Source: Sorex araneus (Eukaryota > Chordata > Mammalia > Eulipotyphla > Soricidae). Taken from it: DNA of 64,000 nucleotides. Position numbers and translations under genes: made by a program. Of this stretch, positions 57,133 to 64,000 are shown piece by piece (position 1 is the first letter of the stretch; each line of letters opens with the position of its first letter). The stretch is from positions 43,626,594 to 43,690,593 of the forward strand of contig NC_073307.1 in the NCBI RefSeq assembly GCF_027595985.1, written 5' to 3'. The notes beneath the pieces were generated by a model. That model was not told the origin of the DNA. It ran no database searches and saw only the letters and a program-made list of their open reading frames with translations.

Positions 57133-57423
57133 AAGGTTCTTTAAAAAGTTATGAAACATTTTGTTGCTCCAGGACCTGTTTCAGTTGTTGTGGAGAGGAC
57201 TGTTCTGACCCTCCGTGCTTGTGATTCAGTAGCATTCTGCAAGCGCCCTGCTTGCTCTCCAGCTAGCAATGCAGACCCTTGGCGAGTTTGCACATAGATT
57301 AAGGAACAGGAGAGCTGATGGAATTGATCATGGATGTGGGCTAATAAACCTAGCTGGAAGGAGCAGGTGTGGCCTCACAGAAATATACTTTGAGGGGCGC
57401 CTTGATCTTTATTTTTTTGTTTT

Positions 57424-57591
57424 GTTTTTTATTTTTGGTTCCACGCAGTGGTGCTCCGGGCTTACTCCTGGCTCTGCACACAGGAGTGGTTGCTGGTGTG
57501 GTTTGGGGGACCATATGGGGTTCCAGGGATCAAACCAGGTCTGCCATGTGCAGGACAAGTGCCCTGTTTGTTGTACTACCTCTCCAGACCC
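57424..57591 (-). mobile_element. SOR-type SINE
   Basis: TTTTTATTTTTGGTTCCACG 3' end; GGTCTGGAGAGGTAGTACAA head. Confidence 0.78.
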
Positions 57592-57618
57592 TCATTGACC
57601 TCTATTTAATAACACACT

Positions 57619-57785
57619 GGGGCCGGAGCGACAGTGCAGTGCGGAGGGCCTTTGCCTTATACGCAGCCAACTAGGGGTTGATCCCCGGCATCCCATTCGG
57701 AAGGCCTCCAGGAGTGATTCTTAAGTGCAGAGCCAGGAGTAACCCCTGAGCATCATCTGGTGTGATCCAAAAAAAAAAAAAAACC
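57619..57785 (+). mobile_element. SOR-type SINE
   Basis: GGGGCCGGAGCGACAGTGCA head; A-tail 57770-57783. Confidence 0.85.
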
Positions 57786-57800
57786 AAAAACACAAAACCA

Positions 57801-57912
57801 AGGCCAGGGAGGTGGTGCAGAGGTTAAGGTGTTTGCCTTGCCTTGCACACTGCCAGTCCTGGCTGGATCCCTGAGCCCCAGCACCCCACCATCCCTGGGC
57901 ATGGCCTAACCC
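57801..57912 (+). mobile_element. SINE, old
   Basis: GGCCAGGGAGGTGGTGCAGA head with a duplicated GCCTT word; body shortened. Confidence 0.5.
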
Positions 57913-57914
57913 CT

Positions 57915-58965
57915 CCCAGTAACACAGCCCTCATTCATCTCAGTGAAAGGCACCCCCACCAGTTACACACAGGCCAGGCTTACCCTTGTCTATGGTGCCT
58001 CCTCTCCCTCTGCTTGGCCTTGTCACCACCCCTGCGGCAGGCCCAGACTCTGACTGCTCAGTTGTGTCATGGCTGCATCCCAGTCGACTGTTCCCCCCCA
58101 ACCCATCCCTCCACCTGTCCATGCCCTGCTCACTCTCAGGATCCTCTTCTTGTGGGTAAAGCAAGTCAGGTCCTGCCCTGCTCTTGCTCAATACCTCCAG
58201 CACTTTCCCTCTGTCCTAGAGTCAGATCCAAAGTCCTGAATGTGCTACCTCGGTTCTCTTCGACTTTCGAACCCTCCTTCTTCCCATTCTTCTCTCACTC
58301 CACTCCCCAGCCCCACGTATGTGGGCCTGAGAAATGCCATAGAAGTGTCCAATGAACATCATGATCTTGGCCCTCTGACGTTCCCATGTTGGTATTTGGG
58401 AGGGGTGAGGGTGCTCCCAAGCAGTGCTCAGGGGAGTCTAAGGTCCCCTCCCAGTGGTACTCAGCCAAGCCTGGCCAGATGATTCACTGCTCAGGCCTGT
58501 AATGCTTTAGGGTGCAAAGGTGTCGAGGGCCTCCCAGGGCTATACCCCACAGAGCGTCAAGGTGGGCAGGGGCTGTGATGCGGGGGTAGAACCCTTCCAC
58601 CCCCAGAGTTTTGGCAAACGTGGCCGACTGTGTCAGAAAGGCCCCCTCTCTCCTCTGCCTTACGTTCACATGTGTTTCCTGCTGCAGGTGGTGGCCTGGA
58701 CTGCTGGGCGCAGCTGCTGTCCCCGCGTGAGGGGTCAGTGGGTCCTCATTGCTTCTCCTGGTGTCACCCGGAAAACCGGGCATGCCTCGGTGCAGAGTAA
58801 GTTTTGCACAACACCTGCTCTCCACAGGGTGGTGCTGTTCGGGTAGGAAAGAGAACAAGTGGCTCTCCATGGCCGGAGGCTCAAGGATAACTTTGCTTTT
58901 AGCGTGTCGGGGGCGGTGATTGAAATCCTGAGTTTTCTCTGTGGTAAGCACGTGGACAGACAGAA
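57915..58965. other. GC-moderate unassigned stretch
   Basis: Several open frames of 80-170 codons on both strands overlap each other; none has a domain I recognise. It could hold a noncoding exon, but nothing proves it. Confidence 0.35.
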
Positions 58966-58967
<2 letters not shown>

Positions 58968-59030
<63 letters not shown>

Positions 59031-59031
59031 T
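58968..59031 (+). repeat. (GT)n microsatellite
   Basis: About 31 GT units with one GTAT break at 59023-59024. Confidence 0.97.
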
Positions 59032-59044
59032 TTTAGAGGGGAGG

Positions 59045-59213
59045 GGTGTATTTGGGCCACACTGGGGAGTGCTCAGTGGGTACTCCCAGCTCTGGGCTGG
59101 GGGAATTCTCCAGCTACTGGGGAGAAGGGAGGATATGAGATCCTCAGTTCAGCCTGGGATCAAACCAGGGTGAACTGCACGCAAGGCAGGTCCCCAAACC
59201 CTGTGCTGTGCAC
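59045..59213 (-). mobile_element. SINE, old
   Basis: TTTGGGCCACACTGGGGAGT 3' part; the GT array directly adjoins its 3' side. Confidence 0.6.
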
Positions 59214-59870
59214 ACCTGACATGCTGAGATCTGCCCCAGCATGCACTTTCTTTTATATTTTAGTAGCAAACTGTCACTGGTGATGGCTCCTCCTTCTACC
59301 GTTGAGGAGTCAACATGTTAGTAAAATGCAGACGCTGACTCTGAATCCTACAGCAACGCTCTCCGAAGGAAGGAATTAGGGTTCCCTGGAGAAACAGCCC
59401 CGACTGCGAGAGAGCAAGAGCGGAGATTTCTTTTCAGGCATTTGTCCGTGCAGTCCGGGGAGCCAGCAAACCCCAGATGTGCAGAGCTTAGGACACTGGC
59501 AAGTGCTGATGAGCAGTTTCAGGTCTGAGAGCTGGGAGTGGGCAGGATCTGCTCGTGGCCATCTGGAGGCGGACTTGACTTCCCTCTTTTCTGGGGGCCC
59601 TGAGGGTGGCTCTGAAGGTCTCCCCACTTGCTGGGTGAGAGTCGCTCGTGTTCTGGAGCACAGTCAGTGTTCCTGGTGACAATGCTTGTCCCGTCTGAGA
59701 AAAGACCACACAGCCACGTCTGCTCCGGGTCGGACCCCTGCTGGATGCCACAGCCACTTCAAGCTGGTGCGTAAAAGCAACTCCCAAGGGCCAGGTTGGG
59801 GGAAGAGGCTAGCATGGAAGAGGCAGAGGCGGTGCTGTGACTGTGCATGGCTTTGTGGCTTTTGTTTTGT
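59214..59870. other. No gene recognised
   Basis: Nothing identifiable. Confidence 0.45.
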
Positions 59871-59871
59871 T

Positions 59872-60028
59872 TTCTGGACCATCCAGCAGTGCTCAGGGCT
59901 TACTCCCGACTCTGCTCAGGGACCACTCCTGATGGGACTTGGGGGACCATGTGGGGTGCCAGGGACAGAAACCAGCTTGGCCACATGCGAGGCAAGCACC
60001 CTACCTGCTGCACTACTTCTCTGCCCCC
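59872..60028 (-). mobile_element. SOR-type SINE, old
   Basis: CTCAGGGCTTACTCCCGACT body; GGGGCAGAGAAGTAGTGCAG head. Confidence 0.75.
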
Positions 60029-60055
60029 TTTTGCAAGGTTTTATATTTTGTTGTT

Positions 60056-60176
60056 GGGTTTGGTTTGGGGCCACACCTGGTGGTGGTCAGTGGCTGTTCC
60101 TGATCCTGTGCTCAGGAGTGACCCCTGGTGGTGCTCAAAGCAATGTATTCGTGCCTGTACTATCTCTCGGGCCTTA
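60056..60176 (-). mobile_element. SOR-type SINE, internal deletion
   Basis: TTTGGGGCCACACCTGGTGG 3' part; B-box region deleted. Confidence 0.65.
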
Positions 60177-60179
60177 GGT

Positions 60180-60808
60180 GAGAGTTATTAGTCAGGGCCA
60201 GAAGGAGAGGATTGGCGGTGCCAAAGCCCTTGGAACCTCTTGCTGCAGGAAGAGTATGTTCTGGGTGGGCCCCACTGCGTGCTCACGGGGTCTCCTGCAG
60301 CCACCAAAACCTGGAGTAGGGAAGGATGGGGGGGTGTTGAGGGGTACACACAGGGACTAATCAGCCACTGTGCTGGCATGGAGCAGTAACCCTGCAGACT
60401 GTTCCGCGGGCTCCATCCAGTATTGTTCCCAAATGCAATGGGGTGGGGAGAATAGTTCAGGGATGAGGGTACACGCAGCCCCGCACCCCATGGCCAGGGT
60501 GAGTTTCCAGACCCGCAGCACTCCCCAGGGGATGGCCTCTGCAGATCCCACTGTGTCCTGAGACTCTCGCATTGAACAGTTCATCCCGATAGATGCAAGG
60601 AAGGGTCCCCTGAGCACCTCTGGGGACTCCCACCCCCACCCCAAGATGAGATTGCCATTTGGGGCCGTCCCTAAGGAAGGGGATTTGCTGCTTTGACTGA
60701 GGAAGATGAAGCAGGTGAGAGGGCTGCCGCTACCCACCCATGGCCGGAATATCCACTGGGCAGTGCTGGGTGTGGCCCCCAAACCAGATCCCCTCCCTTC
60801 CTAAATGG
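60180..60808. other. No gene recognised
   Basis: Overlapping open frames on both strands without conserved motifs. Confidence 0.4.
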
Positions 60809-60809
60809 A

Positions 60810-60908
60810 AACAGTGGTAGGACCGGGATATGGCTCAGCAGAAGAATATTGGCTCTTCGTGTGCAAGGGCCTGGATTCCATCCTCAGCACCACAAGAAGC
60901 AAACTAAA
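60810..60908 (+). mobile_element. tRNA-Ala/ID-like SINE head
   Basis: GGACCGGGATATGGCTCAGC and GGGCCTGGATTCCATCCTCA fit a tRNA head different from that of SOR copies; ends AGAAGCAAAC. Confidence 0.5.
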
Positions 60909-61045
60909 GCAACGCTATCTGTGGCTACGTAGGATTCCACAATTGTGGAAAATGACAGCTTTTTTTTTCTACCTTCACCTCTTGATAAACATCTTTTCAC
61001 CCTTCAGTTGTTGTTGCTGTCTGTGGGATGGGGGTGGGGTGGGAG

Positions 61046-61192
61046 GTTGGGCCATTACCCTGTGATACTCAAGGGGTACTCTTGGCTCTGTGTTCAGGAG
61101 TGAACCTCGAGTAGTAGTACTCAGGGAATTGAATCGAGTTGGCAGTGTACAAGGCAAATCCCTTAATCCATGTACAACCTCTCTCTGGCCCC
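61046..61192 (-). mobile_element. SOR-type SINE, old
   Basis: GGCTCTGTGTTCAGGAGTGA body; GGGGCCAGAGAGAGGTTGTA head. Confidence 0.65.
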
Positions 61193-61217
61193 TCTATTCT
61201 TTTCTATTTCCTTGTAA

Positions 61218-61393
61218 ATTTTTTTTTCTTTTTGGGTTTTAACACCCGGCGATGCACAGCGGTTACTCCTGGCTCTGCACTCAGGAATTACCCCTGGCAG
61301 TGCTCAGGGGACCATATGGGATGCTGGGAATCGAACCTGGGTTGGCTGTGTGCAAGGCAAATGCCCTATTCGCTGTGCTATTGCTCCAGCCTC
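61218..61393 (-). mobile_element. SOR-type SINE, young
   Basis: Near consensus; the flanks share TTCCTTGTAA (61208-61217 and 61394-61403). Confidence 0.9.
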
Positions 61394-61978
61394 TTCCTTG
61401 TAATATTTTTACATACCAACCAGTTATGTGTGTTGACCACAGTCTTCTTTTGATCTTACTTTCATGTGATGTGGGGGATTCTGTTGGGACTCTCTTTTGC
61501 CTTCAGATAAAGTGGAGGGACACATCTCAGACCTGACCCCATTCACTTCCCAACCTCGGCTTAAAGGCTTCTTTCTGATTTTTCCACATTTCTATGATTG
61601 TCTCACTTGGACTGTGGTCAGTGGTTATTGGTAGCTGTGATCTGAGATCTTTTCTGGGGCAAGTGGGGGGAGTAGGGAAGGCAAACTGTCTCCCACCTGC
61701 TGATGGGAAAGGCAGAGCTCAGCACAGTCTTTTAGTCTTCCCCTGCCTGTGTCCTTGCTCTTTCCCTTCAGATGAGCGATCACAGATGCTTGAGATCAGA
61801 GATGCTTTTCAGATCTTGTCAGGAACTTTCTTCTCTCTAGTCTCTTTAGGGTGGTGGAAGAGCTTGGAAGTTGGAGCAGCAGCACATCATGCTTGATTTT
61901 TTTGCCGACTGCATTTAAGAAAAATAAGACATGACTTTCTTTTTTTGTGATGGCTGTTTTTGCTTTTATTTTATTTTA

Positions 61979-62186
61979 ATTTTTTTGGTTGTTGAGCCAT
62001 ACCTATCTGTGCCCAGGACTTACTCCTGGCTCTGTGCTCAGGAGTCATTCCTTATGATGCTCAAGAGACCATATGGGGTGCTGGGAATCAAACTCCGGTT
62101 GGCTGCATGCAAGGCAAGAAGACAAGTGCCCTACTCGTTAAACTATATATATATATACATATATATATATACATATCTCCAGCCAT
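61979..62186 (-). mobile_element. SOR-type SINE invaded by a (TA)n array
   Basis: The body is clear from TTTGGTTGTTGAGCCATACC. The head is interrupted at 62143-62177 by TATATATACATATATATA-type repeats before CTCCAGCC. Confidence 0.8.
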
Positions 62187-62418
62187 CACTTTTATATCTT
62201 TCAAAAGATTTTGTGCTGTCTTGACATACCATTTTACCCTAAATCACTCAATACTTTTTTTTTTCCCCTGTGTGGTATCAGGGATGAACCCCAGGCCTTT
62301 CCTCCCTGACTCTTGACTCTTTATGTGAAAATTGATCATATTCCTTCAAGTACACTTACCTGGTGGCAGCTAGTCATTAAGAATAAACTGCTGTCAAGTT
62401 GGTTTAACAAAGCTATCT

Positions 62419-62935
62419 CTTTTTTTAAAGTTTTTATTTTATTGAATCACTGTGAAAAAAATTACAAAGCTTCAGGTTTAAGTCTCAGTCATATGCTGAT
62501 TAAACCCCCATCCCTTCATCAGTGCACATGTTCCACCACCAAGAACCCCAATATACCCCCTCCCACCTACCCCCCACCTAAGTAGCTAATGATCTTCACT
62601 TTATTCTCTCTATACTTTGAATACATTCAATATTTCAATAGAGAATTCACTATTTTTGTTTGGAATTTTTCCCCAACAATCAGGCCTGCTGAAAAGGCAT
62701 CATTTAATAATTTCTTTTCATTGCTGAGAGTGAAGACTCTGAGTTCGAGCAGCCACTATTGCGGCCGCACGGTTTTGGGTTTCTGATATTTTAGCTCAGT
62801 TCACAGTCAAGATGCATTTCTGCCAGAAGCCGCTCCGGGTGCCAAAATGGGTTAGAAGACCTCTCGATCAAAGTCTTTAGGAGCAGAGGGTCCGTTTCTC
62901 GCACCGCAGCTCCGGATCATATCTGGGCGGAAGGC
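62419..62935 (-). mobile_element. L1-tailed composite element of unknown body, copy 2
   Basis: The - strand begins CGCCTTCCGCCCAGATATG and shares TTCTGGCAGAAATGCATC, GACTGTGAACTGAGC, CTCTCAGCAATG and TTTTCAGCAGGCCTGAT with the 30.8-kb copy in the same order, then ends in the L1 tail. It lacks part of the middle. The perfect 17-bp target duplication GTTTAACAAAGCTATCT lies at 62402-62418 and 62936-62952. Confidence 0.88.
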
Positions 62936-62952
62936 GTTTAACAAAGCTATCT

Positions 62953-63550
62953 TAAGGAAAAAGCTCTCATCATTTTAATCAGCACTTCCAGTCAATACCC
63001 ACTTCCAAATGGTGTGGCAGTTATTTTCTCATACAGAGAGAAGCTGCTTTTGCTACTTTGCCTAGTAAAGCATTCTTTTCCATAATGCAAAAGCAGAAGT
63101 CAGCAATTGATGCTATCCCATGAAGAGTCCCACTAGGGTTGGTTTTATTTGAGATGGAGGGATGGGGCTCTTAGAGTTGTTATGCATTAGAAGAGTGCTT
63201 GAGAGTGGGCACTGGGTACTTGGATGCTCTGTGATCAGGCAGGTGGCAATGGGCACTGGATGCTTGTACTGCTGACTGGTCAGGGTGACATGCAGACATG
63301 ATCAGTGATGGGCATGGTCCACAGCCCTTCACCCCCAAACACAGCAGCAGGCCCTTTTACTTCTTCATATGCAGGGAGAAAGGAACTTTCTGTATGGTTT
63401 CTGTTTGTTTGTTTGTTTGTTTGTTTTTTCTCCTCATATGCTCTTTCCCTGCTTTTGTTGAATGGTTCTTCTAAAGATGAGTTATTTGGGTACAGATTGC
63501 TAGATGTGTTCTTTATGCTACTATATGTTCTTTATGTTACCATACTATTC
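62953..63550. other. No gene recognised; (TTTG)n at 63402-63426
   Basis: A short tetranucleotide array is the only named feature. Confidence 0.5.
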
Positions 63551-63555
63551 ATTAG

Positions 63556-63682
63556 TTTGGGGGCCACACCCAGTGGTGCTTGGGGCTACACCCAGAACTA
63601 CCCCTAACTTTGTCTATTTTGTTTTGCAGTGCTGGGGGTCAAGGCCAGATCTCACACATGCAAGGCTCTACCACTGAACTAC
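63556..63682 (-). mobile_element. SINE with tRNA-Ala-like head
   Basis: TTTGGGGGCCACACCCAGTG body and, reversed, GTAGTTCAGTGGTAGAGCCT head near 63682, closer to the tRNA-Ala type. Confidence 0.55.
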
Positions 63683-64000
63683 TTAAATTTTGTAGATAAA
63701 ATTTCTTCTTGAAAGATGAAGAGTAAATTTTTAAATGTTCTGGAATATAGCCTATGGGCTCACATTTGAAAATCAGAGCCTATATTTACTTATTCTAAAT
63801 TTTCTGTCTTTTGATCAAAGAATCTTTTGATCCCCCTTGAAACTGCCTGTTTGGGAGTATGATTAGTGGCAGGGCCAAGATTATCTGTAGAATTTTTTCA
63901 GTAATTTCAACTGCAATGCAAATCTAATGCTCTTCTATTTTTAATTTTTTTTTAATAAAAGGAGTTTACACAGTAATTCTTTGCTGATTTTACTGGGAAA

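Noticed and set aside
57843..58355. 170-codon + strand frame
   Set aside because: It begins in a SINE remnant and is Pro/Ser/His-rich without conserved structure; frames on the other strand are equally open.
53650..64000. TICAM2 coding exon
   Set aside because: No translated frame contains a TIR-domain sequence or other TICAM2 segment, so it is not in the window.

Overview
The window is mammalian nuclear DNA from a shrew, most likely Sorex araneus or a close relative. The evidence is dozens of copies of a tRNA-derived SINE with a perfect A box and B box (the shrew SOR type), L1 3' ends of one lineage with a shared tail, and a fragment of an RTE-clade LINE of the type reported in the common shrew and parasitic nematodes. 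The only intact protein-coding gene is TMED7, on the + strand, in three exons. They encode a complete 224-residue p24-family cargo receptor.

Layout: 1-33,400 is intergenic and packed with repeats. It holds L1 fragments, two of them nested with clear target-site duplications, about 35 SINE copies, the RTE fragment at 28.3-29.5 kb and an unusual L1-tailed element at 30.85-31.52 kb. A TATA-less CpG island (33.48-34.2 kb) carries the TMED7 promoter and exon 1. Intron 1 (34,063-40,331) and intron 2 (40,578-43,164) hold scattered SINEs and one young sense L1 end. Exon 3 ends at 43,401 and is followed by about 2.7 kb of repeat-free AT-rich DNA that is probably the 3' UTR.

From 46.3 to 53.2 kb there is SINE-rich spacer and a processed ATG3 pseudogene on the - strand, broken by three SINE insertions. 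A second CpG island at 53.23-53.65 kb has no ORF of its own. It lies where the untranslated first exon of TICAM2 is expected, because TMED7 and TICAM2 are same-strand neighbours in mammals and share read-through transcripts. The TICAM2 coding exon is not in the window and should lie beyond 64,000. The remainder (53.7-64 kb) is repeats and unassigned intergenic or intronic DNA.

The most interesting structure is a hierarchy of retrotransposons. The RTE LINE, a roughly 560-bp GC-headed element and a composite SINE (tRNA head plus foreign body) all end in the same 3' tail. This suggests that two non-autonomous families hijacked the RTE machinery after it entered the shrew lineage. All calls come from reading the sequence, family names come from memory, and no database search was run.
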